Made by a program: the position numbers and the translations under genes
NCBI GenBank assembly: GCA_023159155.1
Contig: JAJNNX010000005.1
Coordinates: forward strand, 930,001-994,000
Length of the DNA stretch: 64,000 nt
Direction of reading: 5' to 3'
DNA from: Ustulina deusta
Lineage: Eukaryota > Ascomycota > Sordariomycetes > Xylariales > Xylariaceae
The notes under the pieces: generated by a model
Told to the model about the DNA's origin: nothing
The model's input: only the letters and a program-made list of their open reading frames with translations
The model's database searches: none
In this document: piece by piece, positions 44,383 to 56,191 of the stretch
How the letters are laid out: the number at the start of each line of letters is the position of its first letter
How positions within the stretch are numbered: the first letter of the stretch is position 1

Positions 44383-47300
44383 ATGCCTATCCTCTGTTGT
44401 TGCCGTAATCGCCAGTCTGCCGAGAAAGAGACGCAAACAGAGACCATCCAACTACCTATCCAACCGCCCCGTGCACGGCTGTCCAAGACATGGTCACGGT
44501 CCGACACTGACATGTATCTCTCATCCATTCTCGCCTCCAGGGGCCCTTCCCAACTGATCATCCCCGCATTCCATAACATTGTCGACCCAGAAGCCGTCGA
44601 GGTGGAGGACTCTGACGACGACGGCCCGGGGAGAGACACACCACGGCCAAATACGGGTGCCCTGGGATCATTCAGAACAAAGTTGATCCGACGCTTGTCC
44701 CACCGAGCCGATGCCAAGGTTGGCTCTCGGCCGTTTGTTGGTACTAGTGATGAAGAACTTGCCCGGCGCGCAGAGCTGAAGCGTCTGATGCACAAACGGA
44801 TTCAAGAGGAACTGAAAAGTGAAGAAGAAGAAGACGAAGACGACAACGATGACCTGAGGCTCGCACATCCCAAGCCACCTAGCATTAGCAATTGCAGAGA
44901 GCCTGAGCTCCCTGGGGGTGGACCTAGGGATACAATCGAGTTCTCTGTTTCTGCTGTTGACGAGCAGGAACCCAAAAAGGAGGTTAGCACGTTGCCAAAA
45001 ACATCATCCCCCCCAACCCCAATAATCAATGAACCGCAAGAGCCATGCCAGCAGCCAAATAGTTGTTCCGGGTCGGCTAAGAGATCTATCGACAACTCTT
45101 ACCAAGAATGCAGCCTACTACCCGGAGAGATGGATTCAATTCTCCAACCACCATCACCTCCACATCTTACTCCTGTTCATCTGTTGGGAGGAAGTGGTCG
45201 TGAATCACCCTCTACTGCCTCATGGCGCCTATCTTATAGTGAAATTCACATAGAAAGCTATATTGGACCATTGGTGGAGGCTAGACAAGTCTCTCGTCCG
45301 CAGTCACTAGAGCTAGAAAGCTCACTCTCTAAGCTGGAAGATGACACGAGCCACCGGAACGAAACAGACACCACTACTAACCGTAGCAATCCCACTCTGC
45401 AAAACGAAACTATTGACGCCAGCCAAACCATGCAATTCAACCAAGGAGCAGACCATGAGAGAAACCGCGAAGATAATGATATCTCTAGTGACTCGATTGA
45501 GACGACAGATGGCCGGTATTCGCCATTGGATGTATGGTTGCGGAGCCAGCACTTACATTTCGTCTCGGTCTCTTCAAGTTGTTCGAATACTGAGGAGCAA
45601 GCTGAGGGCCAGCAAAATTCAGAAAACTCTACAGACATGTCAGGGTATAAAGAACGGACTGCTAATTCGAGTTCGATTCTCCAAGGAAACGCCCCAGGTG
45701 CTTGGCCGATGTCACTAAAATGTATTGCCAGCAATGAATCCATTGTGTCGCATCAGGTCTCAAGTCGAATAGAGAATGAAATTCCCATGGAAGAGTCACC
45801 CACGGAGGACCAGGCCCAAGACGTATCCTCGCGTTATACGTCCTCCCGATATACCACGAGGCCCAATAGTCAACAAGCTACTCCAAAGGGCTCGCATCCC
45901 AGCTTAGCGGAGCCTTCGGAAAGTCACAAGCTCCTGCAACCACATTCCACAATTCACGGTAAGTACATGATCCCATAAATCGCCCGAGGAAGCTTTGCAG
46001 GAACTGATATCAATCAAGGGTCTGTCGGTCCATATCACGTAACGGCCAGTGATAATTCAGACATTAGCTCATATCGAACGGCACTAAACAAAACACCACC
46101 ATCGGATCATGCCAAGCCCAAACCAGATGTGTCGCAATTACCCACGGCTGAGGTATTATCTATCAATGCTTCAGAAACAGCAAGTTTTCGGCAGCGAGAA
46201 GAAGAGCTGAAATCGATTAAGAAACGCTTTGGTCTCACCCCAGCACGCCGATATCCCACGACATCAGTGCGTAGCAAGTTTCGAGAGGAATTTGAAGACC
46301 CTAAGGGCTCAAGCAGTGCTAGAAGTTCGATTCTTTCAAAATTGCATCTCGCGTTCCCAAAGAGATCCAGAATCTCGAGCTCGCACACGGAACTGAACCA
46401 AAGCAACGAGGAGATTGGAATGCATTCGACAAATTGCCGGACACAGCACAAACTACAGTCATCTGATTTAGACTCGAATAAGGACCAGTGTCTACCACCC
46501 AATATGATACCAGGTCAGCACGCTGAAGCCTCTTGTGCCCTCCTGTGACTCCCAAGACTCCACCAAGCTCTTGATATTGTTTACGATGCACGACAGACAC
46601 TGACTGAATTCTTAAATAGAAACCCCCATCGAAGAGAGGGCCACAAACTTGTGGCAACGCACTAAGAAGCAAGAAGTAGACCACCGTGCTGGGCGATTGA
46701 AGGCCAAGATAATCAAAGTCTCGACGCCCAAAGCGAATATGAACAATGACGAAGCGAGATCTGCCCCCTCAAGTAATCACCGTCCCGATATTCATAAGAC
46801 GGACTGTACAAATGAGACAAGGAACGCCCCAGCTGGAAATTCCTTTCCAACCCAAACCCCAAATGACATGGAGATATCGACTGAGGCTGGAACCAAAAAC
46901 ACTGTTGGAATACACACCGGTGTCCTCCAAGAATGGGTGGAGCAGCTCCAGGCGGAAGACGTGCAACGTCAAAGCCGAACAGAGTCAAGAATTAATGTCC
47001 CCAAACGTCAACCTCTTAGATTGCGGACCCCTCCGGCCTCGTGGGCAAAGTGGCCGTCGCATACACGCCAGGAGAGAACAGGACCAGCCGGGGGAAAAGA
47101 CATGGTAAACACCCGGGATTTTGCAGTAGTTATACACTCAAATCTTTCCGAGACTATGACAGGGAGTAAGGAGCAGTCGATTGGGAGAGACTTGACTGCA
47201 ACATCCAGAAATTTACCAAGCCAGGTCAGCAAGGCATTGAAGTCTGGCTGGAATAAGATGATTACACACACAGGCTCTCTTAGTCGCGCTTCAGACCATG

Positions 47301-47926
47301 GTCTTACGGCCCAGAATACCCAGCCGTCTCATGGGTTCTTGGAATATCCGGAGCTCAAACTCCTTCCTACTGCAGAAGGTTATAGAGAAGTAGAGGCCCT
47401 CGACCAACAGATAGATACCATGAAGCGCCGCTCTACGCCTGGCGGGAGGGCCATGCGACAATCCAGTAGTGACGGCACGAGGCGTCCATTGGCAAGCCGT
47501 ATTGCTGAGGAAGTCCACAAATTCCAGGTCGAAGGCGAGAATATTGCTTGGACTGATACCCAGTATCGTGCTAAAATCCCACCAACCACACAATTCTTGT
47601 CACCACCACACGCTCTCCTCGCTCGCCGTCCTCGGCCATTTGGTCCAGAGCTCTTCGGTACTTCAGAATTACAATGCACGTACGAAGATTGTGTGCAAAC
47701 TCAGATGCTCGATGACGGCGACGACAACAACACGGCCAAAGGTCAAGACAGGGCGATAATTAAACGCGCAAAATCTACAGGAAACATCGAGAGCAAACTA
47801 CCCGGAGACGAGGACACCCCCGCACCCGTCCACAAAACAAGGAAATTGGGTCTACGAAGACATAAATCTCTCGGTTGGATCCGTGGCCGCGGCAGTGGTC
47901 TAGACAAATCCGCCGCAGCGAGATAG
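44383..47926 (+). CDS. Large disordered fungal protein, unknown function
   Basis: Three exons, 44383-45958, 46001-46513 and 46620-47926, joined in phase 1 at both junctions, give 1131 aa. No named domain is recognised. It starts MPILCCCRNRQSAEK; three cysteines next to the N-terminus could be palmitoylated and tether the protein to membrane. It continues as low-complexity Ser/Thr/Glu-rich sequence with short ordered islands: TKLIRRLSHRADAKV, ELARRAELKRLMHKRIQEEL (a helix near residue 140) and REEELKSIKKRFGLTP. The C-terminal part contains PLASRIAEEVHKFQVEGENI and a basic end (RHKSLGWIRGRGSG). It looks like a scaffold or signalling adaptor specific to filamentous fungi, but that is inference. 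The intron sizes (42 and 106 nt) and donors GTAAGT and GTCAGC are plausible; the 42-nt intron is at the lower limit. Confidence 0.72.
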
Positions 47927-48697
47927 GAGCGAAGCTAGGACCGATAACATATACATACAGGGTTTTTTCTTCTTCTTTCCAATTCGGACCAATTGAACAT
48001 ATTCCTAATTATGGTTGACCTTCATTTGAAGCTACAGAGGGCAATTATAGATTTATATTATTGTACTGTATAGACGGATTAGCTGCATCCAGAATAAGCC
48101 CTACACACTCACTAATGCGCAAAGGAAGGAGGGTTACAAAAGCTTGAACGGGGCCTGTCGAGGACAACAGCCTTCTGAAGTTATGGTAGACAATTAGCAA
48201 CTTTCAGTAGGTGCGTGATGTATATTAGCCCCGGAATATATGGCTCTGAGAATTTTTGAACCCTCTTATGAATAGGTGACAATGCTTTTGTTACTATGAT
48301 GTCAAAACCGTTGGCATGATATTATACAAAACAACCTGCTCGCCCACCCTCGAAGACCTAGCTACATATAAACAAAGGACAACGTTGCCAAACAAAAGTC
48401 TTGATTCACGAGACAATGAATATTTGAGAACATCTAGCCAGTTCTGGCGTTTCCCCCCCTCTTTCGACAACCCATACATCTGCCGTGTTTTAAAACAATA
48501 GACAAAGTTTCCATGGAATCAGCGATTATTTAAGACAGGCTTCAACTTTGATCCAGATACTATCTTTTTTTCTAGCACCAAGCAGCTAACCTACCACAGC
48601 CTTCAAACCTATTTTCAGAACCAAACATACTTTACAGGCCAATCACATCTCTTCTAGAGCCTTTCTACCTAATTCGAGGGTTTTAGCCATAAAAGAA
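47927..48697. other. Intergenic
   Basis: 770 bp between the large disordered protein and the RING gene, both on the plus strand. Pyrimidine-rich sequence near 48540-48670 probably belongs to the RING gene promoter. Confidence 0.5.
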
Positions 48698-49561
48698 ATG
48701 GCAGCGACTGACTCCGAAAATTCCATTAGCGATAACTTCGCGCCAAATTGGTTGCCGTACTTCTCCCCGGAAGGAGACATACTCCCCGACGTTGTTTTTC
48801 ATGTCGATTGCCAGATTTGCGACAAGAAACTCGCCATCTCTCAGCCGGTTGATGATGAGAACGAGCCCTTCGTCGTCTTGCCTTGCGGGCACGCGTTTGG
48901 ATTGTCGTGTATAAAAACTTGGTTGCGGCGCTCGCCCAATGCGACCTGTCCTTCATGTCGTTCGCCATTGTGGTATAGCGAATGTGAGCATTACATCACC
49001 CCCAAACCAATCCAGCTGGGTGTCGATAACATGCGCGAGGCCATCTCCAAGCGCATAGTCGGCCAAGACGGTCTCCCCTCCCACTGCCGCGGCTGTCGAG
49101 AGCGCCACGCACGCGGGGAGGGCGAGCCAGAAGTCTCCGATAATAACCGCATGGAGATGGAAATCTCCAGCGGGGGGCGATCCCAGCGCGTAGAGGTCGG
49201 AGCAAATAGAACTCTCGTCGTCGATTTGTCTGGGAACAGGCCGCCGAGCGCCCGGCAAGGCGCCCCCCGCCCGGGACAGATACAGGTGACGTATGTTCCG
49301 GCGCCAACGCCGCTGCGAAACCCCTTTCCGGGTCCACAGCCACCCACCCCCGACGATGTCGTCCAAGGCCGCTTCCCCCCCCGGAGAAGGAGATCGGCGG
49401 TTGTCACCGGCATGCCGAACGCACCTGATTTTACCGGGGACTCCGCTGATCGTCGAAGGGACAGGCGTGAACGTCGAGAGGCTGCTCCAGGGGGATCCGA
49501 CGAGCGGGACCCGGAGATCGACGAGATGATTGACCGAGTCGCTCGCCGCATCGGGAGGTAA
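48698..49561 (+). CDS. RING-finger protein, probable E3 ubiquitin ligase
   Basis: A 287-aa protein with an N-terminal RING-like domain. Cysteines and histidine are C38-x2-C41, C63-x-H65, C71 and C84-x2-C87, followed by RSPLWYSECEH. The fifth zinc ligand, expected three residues before C71, is a Gly; this variant is seen in a number of fungal RINGs of the LPCGH.FG..C type. The rest is proline- and arginine-rich and ends with a short acidic/basic helix (DEMIDRVARRIGR). The frame ends at 49561, but a strong donor (GTAAGT at 49558) and an acceptor at 49598 with a CTGAC branch site would replace the stop with four more residues and end at 49614. E3 activity is inferred from the domain only; the substrate is unknown. 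Confidence 0.8.
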   Translation: MAATDSENSISDNFAPNWLPYFSPEGDILPDVVFHVDCQICDKKLAISQPVDDENEPFVVLPCGHAFGLSCIKTWLRRSPNATCPSCRSPLWYSECEHYITPKPIQLGVDNMREAISKRIVGQDGLPSHCRGCRERHARGEGEPEVSDNNRMEMEISSGGRSQRVEVGANRTLVVDLSGNRPPSARQGAPRPGQIQVTYVPAPTPLRNPFPGPQPPTPDDVVQGRFPPRRRRSAVVTGMPNAPDFTGDSADRRRDRRERREAAPGGSDERDPEIDEMIDRVARRIGR

Positions 49562-49614
49562 GTAGGGACGCCACGCCTCGTGCTGACCATCTTACTAGGA
49601 ATCGTGATCCGTAG

Positions 49615-50448
49615 TCCTGGTGGGGTCTGATGAACTGTATATGTCGTTTCTCTGGAGCTGGTAATTACTCTGGGGAACATGGTGAGACAAAGAGAGCGCC
49701 AAAGGTAGGGAGTGTAGCTTTCACTGAGCTAGCTAATTATCTGCTCGCCATATTACTACTTACTACCCACGGCCAGAACACCGTACTCACTCACCTATGC
49801 TAACGACAGCGTGTTTCTGTTTTCCCCTTCTTTTTTTTTTTCAATCTTGTAGCAACATCGCCAGATAGATCTCAACTAAGTTGTTGAGAATCAAAAAAGG
49901 AAATTTTAGCCACATGTTTTTACTGAAATAGTAATTAATATCTTGTAGATTTGTGATCGTAGATTTATTATGTTTTTGTTCCTTTCCTTTAATGACCATG
50001 TGATACAAGGGCTTAGATGCCTAAGCAAGTGTCTCGAATATATGATGTATACTACTAATACACTATCTTGATAATCCAATCAATCCCCTCAACTATCCCA
50101 TAGTCGTAATGTCGGCCGACAACGCTCACAACTACCGCCCTGGACCGTTCCCTAAACCGCGTCAAAGCGGGATTAAAAGCAACCATGAGTTAGTTATCCA
50201 TAATAGACGGGGAACCGTCGAATATAAAGAGACCGTGGGTTTAACGTCTCCATAACCGAGGGATCTATAGCAAACTATGTACTACTACCAATGCTAGGTT
50301 AGTCCATACGACTCGTCTCGTGGTCTAACGCAACAGCAACGAATCCATATTTGGACCATACAAACAAACCACCAAGTACCTAATTCCTCCTCCTCCTTCG
50401 CCAAAGGAAAAGCCCCCCCCCCGTCCTACTATTCATTCCATCTCAGAA
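49615..50448. other. Intergenic, convergent
   Basis: AT-rich DNA between the convergent RING gene and the small minus-strand gene. No gene is supported. Confidence 0.5.
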
Positions 50449-51538
50449 TCAGAACCCCGCGCTAACAGTAGCCGAGCCACCACTCCGCGACCTCCTATCG
50501 CGATTCCAGATAGCCAGCGCAGAAGCAACAGCCATGACAGCCCAGCGATCTCCGAGCGACCCGTCGGCGCCGGACCCGAGGAATCTGAAGCGCAGGACCT
50601 TGGACAGGGACATGCTGACGCCCGACCACACGGCGACGACCTCCTTCCCGTCGCTGCTCTGGCCGACGACATTGCCACTGCCACTGCCGCCACTACTATG
50701 CTTCCTCGGAGGCGGGAAAGAAGAAGCAGTAGTATTGCTGTTATTGTTATTGTTATTGTGTGCCGGTCCCATCATCACAGCCGGGAGCGACACGCGCACG
50801 AGCTTCCACCCGGAATGGCGGCCGCCGAGCGCCTCGACCTCGACGCCGCTGCTGTGGCGCCACTCGAAGTGCTCTCGGGCCCTACCCGAGGCCGCCGTCT
50901 CGATGCTGAAGCCCATGACGCGCGACAGCGCGCCGACGCACTCGAGGGGCTCGTGGGCCGCCGGGAACCGCGAGCCCGGCCGCGCCGGCAGCGTGATGCT
51001 CGCCGAGCGGCTGAAGGGTTCGTGGTCGATGGTCGCCAGGGCGGGCACTGTGGCGGAAGAATTAATTAATTATATATATAAGAAAAAAAAAAAGAAAAAA
51101 AAAAACACGTTTAGCGCCGCGCCGACAGCGTTGGCATTTCATATCAATCATTATAGTGGGACGAAGTCAGGGTTTCGGCCCGGGAGGGTATTAAAACGTA
51201 CAGTCCTGCGAAGTCCCGTTGTGGATGACGACGTCGGGGCGCGACGACAGCAGAGCGTACGTGGAGACGGCGTACAGGGGGCAGTTGCGGCCGTCGCCGA
51301 TGACGTAGTGGCGCGGGCTCAGGCTGTACAGGGAGAAGGCGTGCGGGAACACGGGCGAGACGACGACGACGACGCGCCTGCGGCGGCGTGATGTTGCTAC
51401 TGCTGCGGCGCTGCTCGAGATGCTGCTGCTGCTGGTGGTGGCGAGGAGGAGGGTATGGCGTCTGATGTCGAATTGATCCGCCCCCGTCGCCTCTGCGTAC
51501 GAAGGGGGAGGGTCCGGGTATAGCTGCTGCGATGCCAT
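50449..51538 (-). CDS. Conserved fungal protein with a PPPSY N-terminus, tubby/scramblase-like pattern
   Basis: Two exons, 51538-51202 and 51047-50449, with a 154-nt phase-1 intron (donor GTACGT), give 311 aa. The start at 51538 (MASQQLYPDPPPSYAEAT) is chosen because a PPPSY motif near the N-terminus is typical; an in-frame ATG at 51658 would add 40 His/Pro-rich residues. The core reads like a beta-rich domain: HYVIGDGRNCPLYAVST, DVVIHNGTSQD, ALATIDHEPFSRSASITLP, FEWRHSSGVEVEALGG and WKLVRVSL. It ends in a helix (DRWAVMAVASALAIWNRDRRSR). The pattern recalls tubby C-terminal-like/LOR folds, but I would not name a function. A poly-Asn run of six and a GSGSG stretch interrupt the domain, and long antisense frames arise from its GC-rich codons. 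Confidence 0.7.
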
Positions 51539-52649
51539 TTTGTGTGTGGGTGGGTGCGCCGCCTCTCTCGCCGCGGGGTCGTTGCTGAGCACTGTCTTCT
51601 GTGGGCGTTGATGATGATGATGTTGTTTATAGGGGAAGTGCGGGACTTCATTCTGCATAGCTGCATTTGGGTTGGATAACGATGCCTGGCATATTAGGAG
51701 GGAGAGGTAGGGAACGATAAGAGAACGATGTGTAGGAGGAGAGCGAGTGTTTAGTTGTACCTAGGCATCTAGGTAGGGAGTGGTTGAATTACATTTCCAA
51801 GATCTACTTATTGTGGCCGGCAATGAGAGGTAGGGTGTTGGTAATTTCAGGTCATGTTCGATGTAGCAAAGAGAAAGGGCTCTCAACTGGTGTTGCATCC
51901 ATATATACTTTGTGTACCTGCATGTTTCTTCCGTGGACGGCAGCCTAGCCTCGAGGGGAGTGCGGTTTGAAAACTTTAGTCGTCGTTCTTTATTTATCCT
52001 CTGGAGAATTATAGATCTCGATTGAGTCTACACCTAGGAAATTCACTTCATGAACACCGTCTTTAACTACATCCATCTGGACAACACCACAAGACCACCC
52101 CATTATAAACGAAACATTACTTTATGTGTATCATATGTACTAGCGTTTTGATAACTCATCTCCAGTCCAGTGGAAGTAAAAGAGAAAAACCACCTATCAG
52201 GCCATAGCATCATACTGCGCCATACTCTCTGATCCGCGGGGACCACATCCAATCGACACAAAGGAAAAGTTCGTGGAGCAATCCAAAGTCGACTCCGTTT
52301 CCTATCAACCACGCGGAGCAGCCACAAGTACCATCGAATGCGTAAGGGTATAATGCACCGAAACAGATTGAAAAAAAAAAGAGAAAGAAAAAAAAAGGGT
52401 TGGAAATTAAAAATTGCGATGTGTCGCCAACACGCAACCATGCCCCTGAACCCTCAAGCATAAAAGTGGAGCGGTAATAGAAACGCCTTTTCGCGGCTCA
52501 GACGAGAAAGGGCATCAGGTATAGATAGGATGGAGGTGCTATCGCCCATCTAGGCACTTTGGCTTGACTGTGCGCGAAGAGCGTGGGCGCGGAATGTCCG
52601 AATCAGACTCGTATAAAGATGATGGCGTTAGAGCGTGAAGGGAGGTGTC
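51539..52649. other. Intergenic between two minus-strand genes
   Basis: 1.1 kb that includes the promoter of the small protein (purine-rich near 51690-51780) and the 3' flank of the TBC gene. No gene is supported. Confidence 0.5.
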
Positions 52650-55600
52650 CTAGGCCTTCTTCTTCTGCTTACTCTGGTGCTTTTTCCATTCGACTTGCAC
52701 GACTTCCAAGAACCTCTGCTCGTCCTTAATAGGGACCCACGAAGTGAGCGACTTCATCGCATTCTCAAAGTCGGAGTCAATGAGTGTCGCCTGTAGCGTG
52801 TCGATGATGGCGAGACTTGTCGCATGTAATATTTCTAATCCCTTAGACGAAGGGTATTCGTCCACTTCCTTGCCTGTCCCTGAGGTACCCTCCGGCAGCT
52901 CGGGGGGAGACGAGCCAAGGAGCATAAAGACGTCCCAAATACGTAGCTGAACAGGGAATGGTATTGAAAGGTTGAATAGAGTTAGATACCATCGGGTGGC
53001 ATAAGCCGTGGGATCGATGCAAAGCTCTTTCTATGGAATGTTAGATTCGTAGCCTCTAATAGATTCGGTATTCAACCTACCAGCATTTCTGCCACGTCCT
53101 TGTCGTTCAGCCAATGCGTCTCAAAATCTTTCAGAGCACCCATCAGTTCGACAAAACCGGATTGATAAATCCGGTTCAGGCCACGGAACTGCCAAAGCCG
53201 GACAAGCATTATAAAGCATTGTTCCTCATCATAATAACTGAGTAAAGTCGCAGCCAAGGTTGCCATGCCCTGGACATAACCTGTATCAGGAAAGTAGAGC
53301 GACATGGCATGGAGAACTCGGAACAAGAGTCGCTGCCCGCCTCGGTATCTCCTCCGGAACATGATATGCTGGTTAATAGTCCTGGGTACATCCAAGTCAA
53401 TTTGTGTGTCATCCGGTGAAGGTTCTTCAACGAGACGGCGGAAGGCGGCCGTAAGCTCCTCGTCAGACACGTAGTTGGTTCGATCAGCCTTTGCGCTTGA
53501 GGCTAAGAACGAATACCAGGCTGCGGATCTCCAGCAGTCTGGTATGCCCTTCCATGTGCGCTCTATAAGTTTGGGGTTCTTAACGTCGAAGTGAAAGATT
53601 GTACCCTGTCCTTCGGAGCCAGGTTTCACTATCTTGGCCATTTTCCGCCACTTCTCGGAGCGTTTCGCCTCTTTGCGCTTCAGCTCCGCCGCCATCTTGC
53701 TCACCCCCTCATCTTCGGTTATGTGCGAAAGGCCAGGTTGGAACGAGAGGAGATCGCCAGCCTCGTCTACCAATCTCCTGTCCCTGTTGTGGGGGAGCTT
53801 ATTGGTGGCTTGGCGAATGGTGGAACGGACGGACCGGCGCGACAATACGGAGAGCTCAGAGACATGCGTATTGAGAGATCGGGCTGACAACTTTTTGGTA
53901 GGACCGCGCTTAGCGCCCAACGAAAGTGATGTAGCATCCTTGCGTGTTAAAACGTTTCTGTTTTTGCGGGATGAAAATCGGACAGGTGAAGAACCAGGTG
54001 GTGTAGCTGTACTGGGCGGCGAGCTCGAATCCGGCCGATGGGGGACGATGAAACCGTAGCGATCGACGTCTTGGACTTCCACTCCCTCCCAGTCCTCAAT
54101 ACCTCCAGCTAGTTTGTGGTTACCTTGTGGCGCTGGCGAGGACGTAGAAGCCAAGGTTTGAGGCGGGTGTCCACGTCTTCGGTCGTTTGGTCTGTCACCG
54201 TTGTGGTTGGTCAGCACGATCAATGATAAAAAGGGGTTTGGAGAGTCAAGGAAATCATACGCGTCATTGCCATCCACATCTGACGGGACTTCTGGGGGAG
54301 GCTCAAGTGTCTCGCCAATTGGCGAGGGCACGTCACCGTCTCCTAAATAGAGAACTTCCCCGGATTCATAAAGAGATCTCACCTTTTGAGATTCCTTCTC
54401 AACCTCTGCAGAGATGACCCGAATGCTGGGGGGTGGCTTATGGGATGTGGGCGTGTTGTCGTCCGCGGCCTTGGGCGGGTGCTGGTGTTGATGGAGGTGC
54501 GGCGACTCGGGGAGTTGGAATGGTTTTTGGATCATCGCGGCGACGCCCATATCGTCTTCGCGCGGGGGTCGCGCCGGCGCGGGATTGACATGGTCCTTCT
54601 TCGAGGCGGTTGGGACGAGCGGGAAGATGCGGGCTTTACTGTTGGCGCTGGTGTTGGTGCTGGGCTGTTCAGGGATGACATCCTTATCGGCCATCTTGTG
54701 ATGCGGATGGGCGCTACTTGTGCTGCCACTCGTCTTCCACGGACGTTTGCCGCCGAAGATGAGACTGCCGCGGATGGAAAAGGAGAGTTTGCTTAGGTCA
54801 TCGTCCTCGAAGAAGCTTCCGCAGGGGATGCTAGTGGAGATGACGGGCGACGACGGGCCAACACTAGCAGCAGAAGATGGGACAGCATTGGGATTGGGAT
54901 TAGAGTTATTGGCTGTGTGAATCGGGTTAGTCGCGCTCCGCGAATGGGGGTGGGAGTGGGAGAGGGGCAGGGGGGCCGAGGTGGAGGAGGAGAACAAGGA
55001 AGCGGGCGACGGGGCCACCGTGGTACCGGTATTACTGGCCTTGGCCATGGCATCCAGGTCATTGTCAACCGCCAGTAATCTCGTCCCAGTGCTGCCCATC
55101 CCCATCCCCATCCCCCTCTCTGCCCGCATCCACGTCGGTCGGTTCCCGTCCAAGCCCAGGTCCCCGTTTCCATCCCCCATCCCACCCGTTTTCCCGTCCT
55201 CGGTCGCCTGTGACTTTTTGCGCAGTCGCTTCATTGACGCGGCTGGCGATGATATGTATGATGAGCCGGAGCGCAGGCTGAAGCTTCTGACGAACCGCCT
55301 CGAGAACTGGGGCGGTGGGGTTGCGGGGGATGCAGGTAATGCCGGCGACGCTGTGCTGCCGACGGAAAGTGCAGGCGATAACGATGCCTCGCTGCGCCTG
55401 CTGTCGGCTTCACTGACTCGCACTCGCTCCCGCTCTCGCTCGCCTTCCGCTTCCCCGTCCGCTTCCCCTTCACCTTCCCTTTTGTTGTCCTTTTCCCCTT
55501 GTAGCACCTGGCCCCGGTTTTGTTCTTGGCTGAAGCTGCGCTCCAGTTCGTTGAATGAGTATATCGACGAGCTAACCGAATTTGCCCTCAATCGAAGCGG

Positions 55601-56191
55601 TCGCACACCGGAAACTGCATCAATTCTCTCGTACGCAAAAGGGTCCTCGTCCTCGTCGCTGCTATCCTCCTCGTAATAGGTGTATACGTATGAGTCGTAT
55701 GAGTGAGACGATATCGTCGATGCGTGCACCGAGTCTCTCTTCGAGTGGCCGCCACGGTTTCGGGGCGTGGTGATGGTGCGTAGAGCGGGATGTTGCTCGG
55801 TGGGTGGTGGAGGACGAGGAGGCGGCACGACGACGGGGGAGTTTGTGACGGCAGCGGGCCTCGTGAGATTGAACGAGGAGGCGCGAGGAGGGGGCCGCAG
55901 GGGCGAACGAGGGGGCGGCAGAGGAATTGGGGGCTCCAGCGCGACAGTCTGGTCATACCGTAGCGCTATCAACCTCGTATCGTCTCTGAACGGCGCCGCC
56001 AACGTGGCGTGCTGCTTGTGTTTGTTGCGATGCACGCTACCGCGGTTCTTGGGGGCCGACACGGAAGGATGTGAGGCAGGATTCGTGAATGGCGCTGCTG
56101 CCCCGACTCCTCCAACTCCTCCTTGCACGACTCCGAACATGATATTATCGTAATTAGAAATGCTATTTTTATTGAACGTGGTGCAACCCAT
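52650..56191 (-). CDS. TBC-domain Rab GTPase-activating protein
   Basis: A GAP for Rab-type GTPases in membrane traffic. Two exons, 56191-53081 and 53030-52650, with a 50-nt phase-0 intron, give 1163 aa. The first 850 residues are long and disordered: Pro-rich stretches, Ser-rich stretches, an acidic DSSDEDEDPF and a Glu/Arg repeat region. The TBC domain lies at about 875-1120: RTWKGIPDCWR, the arginine finger IDLDVPRTIN (Arg near 937), the glutamine finger YVQGM (Gln near 974), and after the intron KELCIDPTAYATRWYLTLF and RIWDVFMLLG. Both catalytic fingers are intact. The domain order resembles the Gyp-type GAPs of fungi, but the target Rab is unknown. The first ATG (56191) is used; an in-frame ATG at 56140 (MFGVVQGGVGG) has a better -3 base and may be the true start. 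Confidence 0.9.

Noticed and set aside
48991..49680. 229-codon minus-strand frame over the RING gene
   Set aside because: Antisense shadow of the Pro/Arg-rich C-terminal half of the RING protein.
50534..51391. 285-codon plus-strand frame
   Set aside because: It covers both exons and the intron of the minus-strand PPPSY protein; it contains a lysine run from a poly-A stretch in that intron and has no domain.
54981..55676. 231-codon plus-strand frame within the TBC gene
   Set aside because: Low-complexity Ser/Arg shadow of the disordered minus-strand N-terminus.
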